This document shows, piece after piece, positions 45,862-54,365 of a stretch of 64,000 bases of DNA. Under the pieces are notes generated by a model, which was given only the letters and a program-made list of their open reading frames with translations, searched no databases and was not told where the DNA came from. Position 1 is the first letter of the stretch. The number at the start of each line of letters is the position of its first letter. The position numbers and the translations under genes were made by a program. The DNA is taken from contig NZ_MLYO01000022.1 in NCBI RefSeq assembly GCF_001866665.1, forward strand, positions 1 through 64,000, given 5' to 3'. This DNA comes from Streptomyces monashensis (GTDB lineage: Bacteria; Actinomycetota; Actinomycetes; Streptomycetales; Streptomycetaceae).

Positions 45862-46932
45862 TCAGGTCCCGAACAGGTCCTGTTGTCCCTTTCCCCCGGC
45901 CGGCCCGCGCGGCGGGGTCAGGCCGAGGTGCGCCCAGGCGGCGGGCGTGGCGACCCGGCCGCGCGGGGTGCGGGCGAGCAGACCCTCCCGGACCAGGAAC
46001 GGCTCGGCGACCTCTTCGACGGTCTCCCGCTCCTCCCCCACCGCGACGGCGAGGGTGGACAGCCCGACCGGGCCGCCGCCGAACAGCTTCAGCAGGGCTT
46101 CGAGCACGGCGCGGTCCAGCCGGTCGAGGCCGCGCGCGTCGACCTCGTACACGGCGAGGGCGGCCCCGGCGATCTCCCGCGTGATCAGGCCGTCCGCCTT
46201 GACCTGGGCGTAGTCGCGGACGCGGCGCAGCAGGCGGTTGGCGATGCGGGGCGTCCCGCGGGAGCGCCCGGCGATCTCGGCGGCGCCGTCCGGCTCGATC
46301 TCCACGTCGAGCAGACCGGCCGAGCGGTGCACGACGCGCTCCAGCTCGCGCGGCTCGTAGAACTCCATGTGCGCGGTGAAACCGAAGCGGTCGCGCAGCG
46401 GGGGCGGCAGCAGGCCCGCGCGCGTGGTGGCGCCGACCAGGGTGAAGGGGGGCAGTTCGAGCGGGATGGCGGTGGCGCCGGGGCCCTTGCCGACGATGAC
46501 GTCGACGCGGAAGTCCTCCATCGCCATGTAGAGCATCTCCTCGGCGGGCCGGGACATGCGGTGGATCTCGTCGAGGAAGAGGACCTCGCCCTCCTGGAGG
46601 GAGGAGAGGATCGCCGCGAGGTCGCCGGCATGCTGGATGGCGGGACCCGAGGTGATGCGGATGGGGGCGCCCATCTCGGCCGCGATGATCATCGACAGCG
46701 TGGTCTTGCCGAGGCCGGGCGCGCCGGAGAGCAGCACGTGGTCGGCGGTGGCTCCACGCGCGCGTGCGGCGCGCAGCACGAGGTCGAGCTGTTCGCGGAC
46801 CTTCTCCTGGCCGATGAACTCACCGAGGTCCTTCGGGCGCAGGGCGGCCTCGACGGCCTGGTCCTCCCCGTCGGCGGACGCACCGACCAGCCGCTCGGGG
46901 GCGGGGGTGTCGGTGGTGTCGTCCCAGTTCAT
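45862..46932 (-). CDS. ruvB: Holliday junction branch-migration ATPase RuvB
   Basis: RuvB is the hexameric motor that drives branch migration with RuvA. The 356-residue protein has the AAA+ motifs: [20 protein letters not shown] (Walker A), [19 protein letters not shown] (Walker B), and the arginine-finger segment [14 protein letters not shown]. The winged-helix C-terminus has [18 protein letters not shown]. The ATG at 46932 gives a roughly 30-residue acidic N-terminus. It follows ruvA, completing ruvC-ruvA-ruvB. Confidence 0.97.
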   Translation of the reverse strand: MNWDDTTDTPAPERLVGASADGEDQAVEAALRPKDLGEFIGQEKVREQLDLVLRAARARGATADHVLLSGAPGLGKTTLSMIIAAEMGAPIRITSGPAIQHAGDLAAILSSLQEGEVLFLDEIHRMSRPAEEMLYMAMEDFRVDVIVGKGPGATAIPLELPPFTLVGATTRAGLLPPPLRDRFGFTAHMEFYEPRELERVVHRSAGLLDVEIEPDGAAEIAGRSRGTPRIANRLLRRVRDYAQVKADGLITREIAGAALAVYEVDARGLDRLDRAVLEALLKLFGGGPVGLSTLAVAVGEERETVEEVAEPFLVREGLLARTPRGRVATPAAWAHLGLTPPRGPAGGKGQQDLFGT

Positions 46933-46970
46933 ATGCGTGTGCCTCGATCGTCGTGGGTCGGCGCCGTGGG

Positions 46971-47576
46971 TCAGCGGGCGCGGTTCAGGGTCTGGAGGGC
47001 GGACTTCAGCAGCAGGCCGACCTGCGGGGCGCCGCCCGCGGCCTCGGCCTGCGGGGCCACGGCGGCGACGGCCTCGTCGGCCTCGCGGGTGGCGTAGCCG
47101 AGGCCGATGAGGGCCGCGTGCAGCTGGTCGCGCCAGCCCTGGGTGACCGGCGCGCCGACCGCGGGGGCGCCGATCGGCTCGCCGAGCCGGTCCTTCAGCT
47201 CCAGCAACAGCTTCTGCGCGCCCTTCTTGCCGATGCCGGGGACGGCGGTCAGGGCCTTCTCGTCACCGGTGGCCACGGCACGGCGCAGCGCGTCCGGGGT
47301 GTGCACGGCGAGCATCGCCTGGGCCAGCCGCGGGCCGACACCGCTCGCGGTCTGGAGCAGCTCGAAGACCTGGCGCTCGTCGTCGGCGGCGAAGCCGTAC
47401 AGGGTCAGCGAGTCCTCGCGGACCACGAGGGAGGTGTGCAGCTTGGCGGGCTGGCCCGTGCGGAGCGTGGACAGGGTGTTCGGCGTGCACTGGACGGCCA
47501 TACCGACGCCGCCGACCTCGACGACCGCGGCGTCGGGGGCGAGCGCGGCGACCGTGCCGCTGACGAAGGCGATCAT
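46971..47576 (-). CDS. ruvA: Holliday junction-binding protein RuvA
   Basis: RuvA binds four-way junctions and loads RuvB. The 201-residue protein has an OB-fold N-terminal domain ([20 protein letters not shown], then [20 protein letters not shown]) and two helix-hairpin-helix motifs ([29 protein letters not shown]). The C-terminal RuvB-binding domain has [15 protein letters not shown]. The ATG at 47576 overlaps the ruvC stop (ATGA). The upstream open extension belongs to a shadow of ruvC. Confidence 0.96.
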   Translation of the reverse strand: MIAFVSGTVAALAPDAAVVEVGGVGMAVQCTPNTLSTLRTGQPAKLHTSLVVREDSLTLYGFAADDERQVFELLQTASGVGPRLAQAMLAVHTPDALRRAVATGDEKALTAVPGIGKKGAQKLLLELKDRLGEPIGAPAVGAPVTQGWRDQLHAALIGLGYATREADEAVAAVAPQAEAAGGAPQVGLLLKSALQTLNRAR

Positions 47577-48127
47577 GCCGTACGGCCTTTCGTTGCCTGG
47601 GTTCTTGGCGCGTGGACGGAGTGGCGGGCGACCGCCTGCTGGAGCCGGTTCTGTGCGGGGGCGCGCCAGATGTGGCAGATGGCGAGCGCGAGGGCGTCGG
47701 CGGCGTCGGCCGGCTTCGGCGGCGCGGCGAGCCGGAGCAGTCGGGTGACCATGGCGCCGACCTGCGCCTTGTCGGCCCGTCCGCTGCCGGTGACGGCCGC
47801 CTTGACCTCGCTCGGGGTGTGCAGGGCGACGGGGATGCCGCGGCGGGCGGCGCACAGCATGGCGACGGCGCTGGCCTGGGCGGTGCCCATCACGGTGCGC
47901 ACGTTGTGCTGGCTGAAGACGCGCTCGACGGCGACGCACTCGGGCCGGTACGCGTCCAGCCACTGCTCGATGCCCTCTTCGACGGCGAGCAGCCGGTGGC
48001 TCGGATCCGCGTCCGCGGGCGTGCGTACGACGCCCACGCCGGCCATGGTGAGCGGACGGCCCGCGACCCCCTCGACGACGCCGACACCGCACCGGGTCAG
48101 CCCGGGGTCCACCCCCAGTACGCGCAC
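47573..48127 (-). CDS. ruvC: Crossover junction endonuclease RuvC
   Basis: RuvC cuts Holliday junctions symmetrically. The 184-residue protein has the four acidic residues of the RNase H-like site: [15 protein letters not shown] at the start, [10 protein letters not shown], and the C-terminal pair in [15 protein letters not shown]. The GTG at 48127 is chosen because GGAGGGAGGGG lies just upstream and the family starts at this residue. A longer start at 48190 would add 21 unconserved residues. It is coupled to ruvA. Confidence 0.96.
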   Translation of the reverse strand: MRVLGVDPGLTRCGVGVVEGVAGRPLTMAGVGVVRTPADADPSHRLLAVEEGIEQWLDAYRPECVAVERVFSQHNVRTVMGTAQASAVAMLCAARRGIPVALHTPSEVKAAVTGSGRADKAQVGAMVTRLLRLAAPPKPADAADALALAICHIWRAPAQNRLQQAVARHSVHAPRTQATKGRTA

Positions 48128-48217
48128 CGCGCCCCCTCCCTCCGCCGACTCGATCAGCTGTTTGTGCAGGCTATCGGTTGCCACTGACAACGCCCCGCAC
48201 CGGCGCCCGGTACGGCG

Positions 48218-48247
48218 ACGGGCCGACGGGGTGTCCCGTCGGCCCGT
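48218..48247 (-). terminator. Hairpin after the yebC-family gene
   Basis: A perfect 13-bp stem ACGGGCCGACGGG and its complement (48218-48230 with 48235-48247) with a GTGT loop lies 36 bases past the yebC-family stop, before ruvC. It is a likely terminator. Confidence 0.7.
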
Positions 48248-48282
48248 GAAACCTGCGAGGCCGGTGAAGCCCGCGGCGGCGC

Positions 48283-49035
48283 TTACGCGTCGACCTTCTC
48301 CATGACCTCGTCGCTGACGTCGAAGTTGGCGAAGACGTTCTGCACGTCGTCGCTGTCCTCCAGGGCGTCGATCAGCTTGAAGATCTTCTTGGCGCCCTCC
48401 TCGTCCAGCTCGACCTGCATGGTCGGGACGAAGTTGGCCTCGGCGGAGTCGTAGTCGATCCCGGCGTCCTGGAGGGCGGTGCGGACCGCGACCAGGTCGG
48501 TGGCCTCGCTGAGCACCTCGAAGGACTCGCCGAGGTCGTTGACCTCCTCGGCGCCCGCGTCCAGCACGGCGCCGAGCACGTCGTCCTCGGTCAGCTCGCC
48601 CTTGGGGACGATCACGACACCCTTGCGGTTGAACAGGTACGACACCGAGCCCGGGTCCGCCATGTTGCCGCCGTTGCGGGTCATCGCGACGCGGACGTCC
48701 GAGGCGGCGCGGTTACGGTTGTCGGTGAGGCACTCGATGAGCACCGCGACGCCGTTCGGCCCGTACCCCTCGTACATGATCGTCTCGTAGTCGGCGCCGC
48801 CGGCCTCGAGACCGCCACCGCGCTTGATCGCGGAGTCGATGTTCTTGTTCGGGACCGACTGCTTCTTCGCCTTCTGGACGGCGTCGTAGAGCGTCGGGTT
48901 GCCGTCGAGGTCGACGCCGCCCATGCGAGCGGCGACCTCGATGTTCTTGATCAGCTTCGCGAAGAGCTTGCCGCGCTTGGCGTCGATCACGGCCTTCTTG
49001 TGCTTCGTCGTAGCCCATTTAGAGTGGCCGGACAT
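48283..49035 (-). CDS. YebC/PmpR-family protein (translation or transcription regulator)
   Basis: The 250-residue protein of the TACO1/YebC family begins with the signature [20 protein letters not shown]. It continues with [36 protein letters not shown], and [12 protein letters not shown]. The family binds nucleic acid; members have been described as transcriptional regulators and more recently as ribosome-associated factors for proline-rich stretches, so the exact role here is left open. The ATG at 49035 is the family start. It sits between pdxT and ruvC, as in mycobacteria. Confidence 0.93.
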   Translation of the reverse strand: MSGHSKWATTKHKKAVIDAKRGKLFAKLIKNIEVAARMGGVDLDGNPTLYDAVQKAKKQSVPNKNIDSAIKRGGGLEAGGADYETIMYEGYGPNGVAVLIECLTDNRNRAASDVRVAMTRNGGNMADPGSVSYLFNRKGVVIVPKGELTEDDVLGAVLDAGAEEVNDLGESFEVLSEATDLVAVRTALQDAGIDYDSAEANFVPTMQVELDEEGAKKIFKLIDALEDSDDVQNVFANFDVSDEVMEKVDA

Positions 49036-49083
49036 CTGCCTGTCTCCTTCGCGTAACCCTCTACATAACGAACGCCAGAGATC

Positions 49084-49689
49084 CTACAAGGACTCGGCCG
49101 TACGGTTCGCGCGCACCATGTCCACGAACAGGGAGTGCACGCGGTGGTCGCCGGTCAGTTCCGGGTGGAACGACGTGGCGAGCACGTTGCCCTGGCGGAC
49201 GGCGACGATGTGGCCGTCGTGCTCGGCGAGCACCTCGGCACCGGCGCCCACCGACTCCACCCAGGGAGCGCGGATGAAGACGCCCTCCACAGGATCGCCC
49301 GCGATGCCCCGCACGTCGACCGCGGCCTCGAAGGACTCGTTCTGGCGGCCGAAGGCGTTGCGGCGCACGATCATGTCGATGCCGCCGATGGTCTCCTGGC
49401 CCGAGCGGGGGTCGAGGATCTTGTCGGCGAGCATGATCATGCCCGCGCAGGTGCCGTAGACGGGCATGCCGTCCCGCACGCGCGCGCGGAGGGGCTCCAT
49501 CACTCCGAAGAGGACGGCCAGCTTGGAGATGGTGGTGGACTCGCCGCCGGGCAGCACGAGGGCGTCGACCTCGGCGAGTTCCTCGGGGCGCCGCACCGGC
49601 CTGGCCACGGCGTCTGCCGCGGCCAGGGCGATGAGGTGCTCCCGTACGTCGCCCTGGAGTGCCAGGACGCCTATGACGGGGGTGTTCAT
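49084..49689 (-). CDS. pdxT: Pyridoxal 5'-phosphate synthase glutaminase subunit PdxT
   Basis: PdxT hydrolyses glutamine and channels ammonia to PdxS for vitamin B6 synthesis. The 201-residue protein has the PdxT motif [13 protein letters not shown], the nucleophile [13 protein letters not shown], and the catalytic His-Glu in [13 protein letters not shown]. The ATG at 49689 precedes [17 protein letters not shown], the typical start. It is 13 bases after pdxS, forming an operon. Confidence 0.97.
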   Translation of the reverse strand: MNTPVIGVLALQGDVREHLIALAAADAVARPVRRPEELAEVDALVLPGGESTTISKLAVLFGVMEPLRARVRDGMPVYGTCAGMIMLADKILDPRSGQETIGGIDMIVRRNAFGRQNESFEAAVDVRGIAGDPVEGVFIRAPWVESVGAGAEVLAEHDGHIVAVRQGNVLATSFHPELTGDHRVHSLFVDMVRANRTAESL

Positions 49690-49702
49690 GTGTGTCGGTG
49701 CC

Positions 49703-50608
49703 TTACCAGCCGCGGTTCGCGTAGCGCTCGGCCTCGGGGAGGGTGTCGCAGTTGATGCCGACCATGGCCTCGCCGAGGTTGCGGGAGGCGTCCGCGATGA
49801 TCTTCGGGTCGTCGTAGAAGGTCGTGGCCTTCACGATGGCGGCGGCGCGCTTGGCCGGGTCGCCGGACTTGAAGATGCCGGAGCCGACGAAGACGCCCTC
49901 GGCGCCGAGCTGGCGCATCAGGGCCGCGTCGGCCGGGGTGGCCACGCCGCCGGCGGAGAAGAGGACCACCGGGAGCTTGCCGAGCTCGGCGACCTCCTTG
50001 ACCAGCTCGAACGGGGCGCGCAGCTCCTTGGCGGCGGCGTAGATCTCGTTGTTGTCGCAGCCGCGCAGCTTGGCGATCTCACCCTTGATCTGGCGCAGGT
50101 GGCGGACGGCCTCGACGACGTTGCCGGTGCCGGCCTCGCCCTTGGAGCGGATCATCGCGGCACCCTCGGCGATACGGCGCAGGGCCTCGCCCAGGTTGGT
50201 GGCACCACAGACGAACGGCGTCGTGAAGGCCCACTTGTCGGAGTGGTTGACCTCGTCGGCCGGGGTCAGGACCTCGGACTCGTCGATGTAGTCGACACCG
50301 AGGGACTGGAGGACCTGGGCCTCGACGAAGTGACCGATGCGGGACTTGGCCATGACCGGGATGGAGACGGCGTCGATGATGCCCTCGATCATGTCCGGGT
50401 CGGACATGCGGGCCACGCCGCCGTCCTTGCGGATGTCGGCCGGGACCCGCTCCAGCGCCATGACGGCGACCGCGCCCGCGTCCTCGGCGATCTTCGCCTG
50501 CTCCGGCGTGACGACGTCCATGATCACGCCGCCCTTGAGCTGCTCGGCCATGCCGCGCTTCACGCGCGCGGTGCCGGTCTCGGGAGCCTGGTTCTCGGTG
50601 GTGGACAC
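49703..50608 (-). CDS. pdxS: Pyridoxal 5'-phosphate synthase subunit PdxS
   Basis: PdxS builds PLP from ribose 5-phosphate, glyceraldehyde 3-phosphate and ammonia. The 301-residue beta/alpha-barrel has [20 protein letters not shown], the imine-forming lysine in [17 protein letters not shown], the second lysine in [18 protein letters not shown], and [20 protein letters not shown]. The GTG at 50608 is preferred over the GTG at 50620 because GAGG lies 6-9 bases before it and homologues start there. pdxT follows. Together they make PLP de novo without PdxA/PdxJ. Confidence 0.97.
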   Translation of the reverse strand: MSTTENQAPETGTARVKRGMAEQLKGGVIMDVVTPEQAKIAEDAGAVAVMALERVPADIRKDGGVARMSDPDMIEGIIDAVSIPVMAKSRIGHFVEAQVLQSLGVDYIDESEVLTPADEVNHSDKWAFTTPFVCGATNLGEALRRIAEGAAMIRSKGEAGTGNVVEAVRHLRQIKGEIAKLRGCDNNEIYAAAKELRAPFELVKEVAELGKLPVVLFSAGGVATPADAALMRQLGAEGVFVGSGIFKSGDPAKRAAAIVKATTFYDDPKIIADASRNLGEAMVGINCDTLPEAERYANRGW

Positions 50609-50734
50609 GGGTGACCTCACTGAAGGGAAGAGGGTTGCTGCCCCACCGAGGAAACGCGAATGGACCAGGCCACAGCAAGGGCCAATGGGAAGCCGGTGGA
50701 TCCTTTTGGTTCACCCGGGGTTCAGCCGGCGTGC

Positions 50735-51277
50735 TCAGGCGTCGCGCTCCACGAGGGCCGCGGGCGGCTCGTCGTCCATCTCGAAGGCCAGTGGGAACGG
50801 GGCGTGGCCGGCGAGGCGGAACCAGCGGACCTTGCGGTGTTCGCGGAGCCTGCGCGCGGCGCCCACGGCGTCGTTGTGGAAGCGGCGGGCCATCGGGACC
50901 CGGCGCACGGCCTCGGCCAGCTCATGGGCCGCCGCCTCGCCGCCCGGGGCCTCCCGTACGGCCTCCACCTGGGCCGGGTCGGCGAAGACCGCGCGCAGCG
51001 CCTGGCTCAGCTCGCTCTCCGCGACCTCGCGCTGCTCCTCCTCGGCCTGCCGGGACGCGTGCGCCGCCTCGTACAGCACGATCGAGGCGGCCGGGTCCAG
51101 CACACCGGAGGTGGCCAGCTCCTGGGTCACGGAGGCCCGCCGCAGCAACTGGGCGTCCAGGGCGGCCCGCGCGGCGTCCATCCGCACGTGCAGCCGGTCC
51201 AGCCGCCCGGCCGTCCAGCTGAGGTACACGCCGATCGCGACGAGGACGACGAGGATCCAGATGAGGGTTGGGGTCAC
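50735..51277 (-). CDS. LemA-like membrane-anchored protein
   Basis: Function unknown. The 180-residue protein has one N-terminal membrane helix (PTLIWILVVLVAIGVYLSW) and a helical cytosolic domain. The pattern ASVTQELATSG with VPMARRFHNDAVGAARRLRE resembles LemA-family proteins. The assignment is by pattern and is tentative. It lies immediately downstream of pimA, the place where mycobacteria have another small membrane protein (Rv2609c-like). No terminator separates it clearly from pimA. Confidence 0.65.
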   Translation of the reverse strand: MTPTLIWILVVLVAIGVYLSWTAGRLDRLHVRMDAARAALDAQLLRRASVTQELATSGVLDPAASIVLYEAAHASRQAEEEQREVAESELSQALRAVFADPAQVEAVREAPGGEAAAHELAEAVRRVPMARRFHNDAVGAARRLREHRKVRWFRLAGHAPFPLAFEMDDEPPAALVERDA

Positions 51278-51339
51278 GCCGGAAGGCTATCGGCTGCGCA
51301 CCGACGCCCTCGGTGCCCGTCTCCGACCGGCCGGAACCG

Positions 51340-52503
51340 TCAGTCCCGCGCCAGCCCGAACCGCGCCCGCAGTCCCGTCGTGCGCTCGTCCGCCGCGACC
51401 GCCGCCGCGCCGGCCGTCACGGTCTCGTACACCGACAGGATGTCCGCGCCGACCGTCGACCAGTCGAAGCGCCGGACGTGGGCGCTGCCCCGCTCGCGCA
51501 GCTCCGCCAGACGGGCCGGGTCCGACAGCAGCCGTACGGCCGCCTCGGCGAGCGCGTCGGCGTTCTCGTTGGCGAACACCGCGCCCGCCTCGCCCTGGTC
51601 GAGGACCTGGACGAAGGCGTCCAGGTCGGAGGCGAGGACGGGGGCGCCCGCCGACATCGCCTCGACCAGGATGATGCCGAAGCTCTCGCCCCCGGTGTTC
51701 GGCGCGACGTACAGGTCGACACTGCGCAGGAGACGCGCCTTGTCCTCGTCGCTGATCATGCCGAGGAACTCCACGCGCGCGCGTGCCTCCTCCGGGAGGT
51801 CCTCCACGGCCGCTTCCTCGTCGCCCCGCCCGGCGACGAGCAGGCGGGTCCGCGGGCGGGCCGCCAGGATGCCCGGCAGGGCCTTCATCAGGACCGGCAG
51901 GCCCTTGCGGGGCTCGTCGATGCGGCCGATGAAGCCGATCGTGTCGCCCTGCCACTCCGGCTTCGGCTCGGCCTTGGCGAAGAATTCCACGTCGACGCCG
52001 TTGGGGATGACCACCGCGTCCCCGCCGAGGTGCTCGACCAGGGTGCGCCGGGCGTACTCGCTGACCGCGATCCGCGCGCTGATCTTCTCCAGCGCGGCCT
52101 GCAGGATGGAGTACGCGGCGATCATCGCGCGCGAGCGCGGGTTGGAGGTGTGGAAGGTCGCGACGATCGGGCCCTGCGCCGCCCAGCAGGTCAGCAGCCC
52201 GAGCGAGGGCGAGGTCGGTTCGTGGATGTGGACCACGTCGAAGTTGCCCTCGTGCAGCCAGCGCCGTACGCGCGCGGCCGACAGGAAGCCGAAGTTCAGC
52301 CGGGCCACGGAACCGTTGTAGGGCACCGGGACCGCGCGGCCGGCCGAGACGACGTACTGCGGCAGCGGGGTGTCGTCGTCGGCCGGGGCGAGCACGGACA
52401 CCTCGTGGCCGAGCCGGATGAAGTACTCGGCGAGGTCGCGGATGTGGAACTGGACGCCCCCGGGCACGTCCCAGGAGTACGGGCAGACGATCCCGATTCT
52501 CAC
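51340..52503 (-). CDS. pimA: Phosphatidylinositol mannosyltransferase PimA
   Basis: PimA transfers the first mannose from GDP-mannose to phosphatidylinositol on the inner face of the membrane, beginning PIM synthesis. The 387-residue GT4 (GT-B) protein has RIGIVCPYSWDVPGGVQFHI at the N-terminus (the PGGVQ glycine loop), HIHEPTSPSLGL, the GDP-mannose site GFIGRIDEPRKGLPVLMKA, and the catalytic EX7E in GGESFGIILVEAM. The GTG at 52503 is chosen over 52539 because it overlaps the upstream gene's TGA (GTGA) and has AAGGGG upstream. It is the third gene of pgsA-acyltransferase-pimA. Confidence 0.95.
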   Translation of the reverse strand: MRIGIVCPYSWDVPGGVQFHIRDLAEYFIRLGHEVSVLAPADDDTPLPQYVVSAGRAVPVPYNGSVARLNFGFLSAARVRRWLHEGNFDVVHIHEPTSPSLGLLTCWAAQGPIVATFHTSNPRSRAMIAAYSILQAALEKISARIAVSEYARRTLVEHLGGDAVVIPNGVDVEFFAKAEPKPEWQGDTIGFIGRIDEPRKGLPVLMKALPGILAARPRTRLLVAGRGDEEAAVEDLPEEARARVEFLGMISDEDKARLLRSVDLYVAPNTGGESFGIILVEAMSAGAPVLASDLDAFVQVLDQGEAGAVFANENADALAEAAVRLLSDPARLAELRERGSAHVRRFDWSTVGADILSVYETVTAGAAAVAADERTTGLRARFGLARD

Positions 52504-53408
52504 GACGGCCCCTTCGCCGGGTCGAGGTCGGCGAGCCACAAGCGCTGGAGCATGTGCCAGTCCTCCGGATGGTCGGCGATCCCGGTGGCGAAGGCGTCGG
52601 CCAGCGCCTGTGTCATCACGGACGTCTTCTCCGCGCGCGTGCCTGACTCGGGTACCTCTATCGGGGGATGCACCTGCCCCTTCATGATCGGCGATTCGTC
52701 GTACCAGAGGGTGACCGGCAGCAGCAGCGCGCCGGTCTGCTGGGCGAGTAGGGCCGGGCCCGCGGGCATCCGGGTGCGCTCGCCGAAGAAGTCGACCTCG
52801 ACGCCGGAGGCGGACAGGTCACGGTCGGCGACCAGGCAGACCAGGCCGCCGTCGCGCAGCCGCCGGGCCAGGGTGCCGAACGCCGAGCCGCCGCTGTGCG
52901 GCAGTACCTCCATGCCGAGGCCCTCGCGGTAGGCGACGAAACGGTCGTAGAGCGTCTCGGGCTTCAGCCGCTCGGCGACCGTCGTGAACGGCGTCTCCAG
53001 CTTCGTGGTGACCCAGGCGCCGGCCAGGTCGTAGTTGGCCATGTGCGGCAGCGCGAGGACCACGCCCCGGCCGGAGGCGAGGCCGTCGGTGAGGTGGTGG
53101 ATGTCCTTGGGGTCGAACCCGGTCCGCACGCGCTCGCGGCTCCAGGCCGGCAGCCGGAAGGACTCCATCCAGTAGCGCAGGTACGAGCGCATGCCCGCGC
53201 GGGACAGCTCGGCGAGGCGCTCCGGCGTGGCGCCGGGCACCACGCGCGCGTAGTTGCTCTCCAGCCGCTGGACGCCCTTGCCGCGCTGCTTCCAGGTGAG
53301 GTCGGCGAGGGCGCGGCCGAGCCGGACCGCGGCCGGTTCGGGGAGCTTCTTGACGGTGCTCCAGCCGAGGCCGTACAGCGCGTCGCTGAGCCGGTCGGCG
53401 GTGCTCAC
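52500..53408 (-). CDS. Phosphatidylinositol mannoside acyltransferase (LABLAT/HtrB family)
   Basis: This acylates the mannose of PIM, the PatA role in mycobacteria. The 302-residue protein has the acyltransferase motif HMANYDLAG (HX4D with the catalytic histidine), GLVCLVADRDLSASGVEVDF with the family Asp, and PAGPALLAQQTGALLLPV. It starts with STADRLSDALYGLGW. The GTG at 53408 overlaps the pgsA stop (GTGA), and its stop overlaps pimA (GTGA). The three genes therefore form a coupled operon for phosphatidylinositol and PIM synthesis. Confidence 0.92.
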   Translation of the reverse strand: MSTADRLSDALYGLGWSTVKKLPEPAAVRLGRALADLTWKQRGKGVQRLESNYARVVPGATPERLAELSRAGMRSYLRYWMESFRLPAWSRERVRTGFDPKDIHHLTDGLASGRGVVLALPHMANYDLAGAWVTTKLETPFTTVAERLKPETLYDRFVAYREGLGMEVLPHSGGSAFGTLARRLRDGGLVCLVADRDLSASGVEVDFFGERTRMPAGPALLAQQTGALLLPVTLWYDESPIMKGQVHPPIEVPESGTRAEKTSVMTQALADAFATGIADHPEDWHMLQRLWLADLDPAKGPS

Positions 53409-54070
53409 TTCGCCGCCTCGGTGGTGTCGTGCCCGGCCGCCGCCTCCGCCTCGGCGGACTCGCGGCGGACGGTGACGACCCGCTGGACCAGGGTGACCAG
53501 GCTGCCGGCGGCGACGATCCACAGGGCGACCGGCAGCAGCCACTGGACGCCCGGCACACCGAACGTGTGCAGGCCCGCGAGACCGGCCGCGACCAGCGAG
53601 ATCACCAGCCGCTCGGCGCGCTCGACCAGCCCGTTGACGGCGACCGGCAGCCCGATCGACTCGCCGCGCGCCTTGGTGTACGACACCACCTGGCCGCTGG
53701 CCAGGCAGAAGATCGAGACGGCGCACAGGACGTTGTCGTTCCCGTTGCCCGCGTACCAGAGCGCGAAGCCGCCGAAGATCGCGCCGTCGGCGACCCGGTC
53801 CAGAGTGGAGTCCAGGAAGGCGCCCCAGCGGCTGGTGCGGCCCAGCTGGCGGGCCATGTTGCCGTCGACCAGGTCGGAGAAGACGAACAGGGTGATGGCG
53901 ACCGTGCCCCAGAAGAACTCGCCCCTGGGGTAGAAGACCAGCGCGCCCGCCACCACACCGGCCGTGCCGATGAGCGTGACCGTGTCGGGGCTCACCCCCC
54001 GCCGGATGAGAAACGCGGCGAACGGTGTGAGGACACGCGTGAAGAATGCACGCGCGTACTTGTTCAGCAT
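53405..54070 (-). CDS. pgsA: Phosphatidylinositol (phosphate) synthase, CDP-alcohol phosphotransferase family
   Basis: In actinobacteria this enzyme makes phosphatidylinositol phosphate from CDP-diacylglycerol and inositol phosphate, despite the pgsA name. The 221-residue membrane protein has the CDP-alcohol phosphotransferase motif SDLVDGNMARQLG...WGAFLDSTLDRVADG, with all aspartates of D-x2-DG-x2-AR-x8-G-x3-D-x3-D. Several membrane segments follow. The ATG at 54070 has GGGAAGG upstream. An ATG at 54124 would add 18 residues but has a poor ribosome binding site. It is the first gene of the PIM operon, divergent from the EF-G2 gene (54071-54365 holds the promoters and no other gene). Confidence 0.93.
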   Translation of the reverse strand: MLNKYARAFFTRVLTPFAAFLIRRGVSPDTVTLIGTAGVVAGALVFYPRGEFFWGTVAITLFVFSDLVDGNMARQLGRTSRWGAFLDSTLDRVADGAIFGGFALWYAGNGNDNVLCAVSIFCLASGQVVSYTKARGESIGLPVAVNGLVERAERLVISLVAAGLAGLHTFGVPGVQWLLPVALWIVAAGSLVTLVQRVVTVRRESAEAEAAAGHDTTEAAK

Positions 54071-54365
54071 GGCCTTCCCGACGGTCGGTGTCGCCGCGGC
54101 CCCGGTGGCCTCCGGCTGGCCCATCGTAGTCACGCGCGCGCGTGCCCGGCGGGCGGGCACCCGCAGCCCGTGGCGCGAACCGGCGTGCACCGCCGTGCGC
54201 GGGGCGTGCGTGGCACGATCGGCCTCCGCGGCCGTCCTTCGTATGGACGCGACGTGACGGGAGTGGAAAGCTCGAATAACCGCGGGCGTCGCCGGAGCCG
54301 CCACCACACGCGGATCCCGCGTGTCCGCGCCCACAGTGACCTCACCGTGCACGGGAGGCAGGATC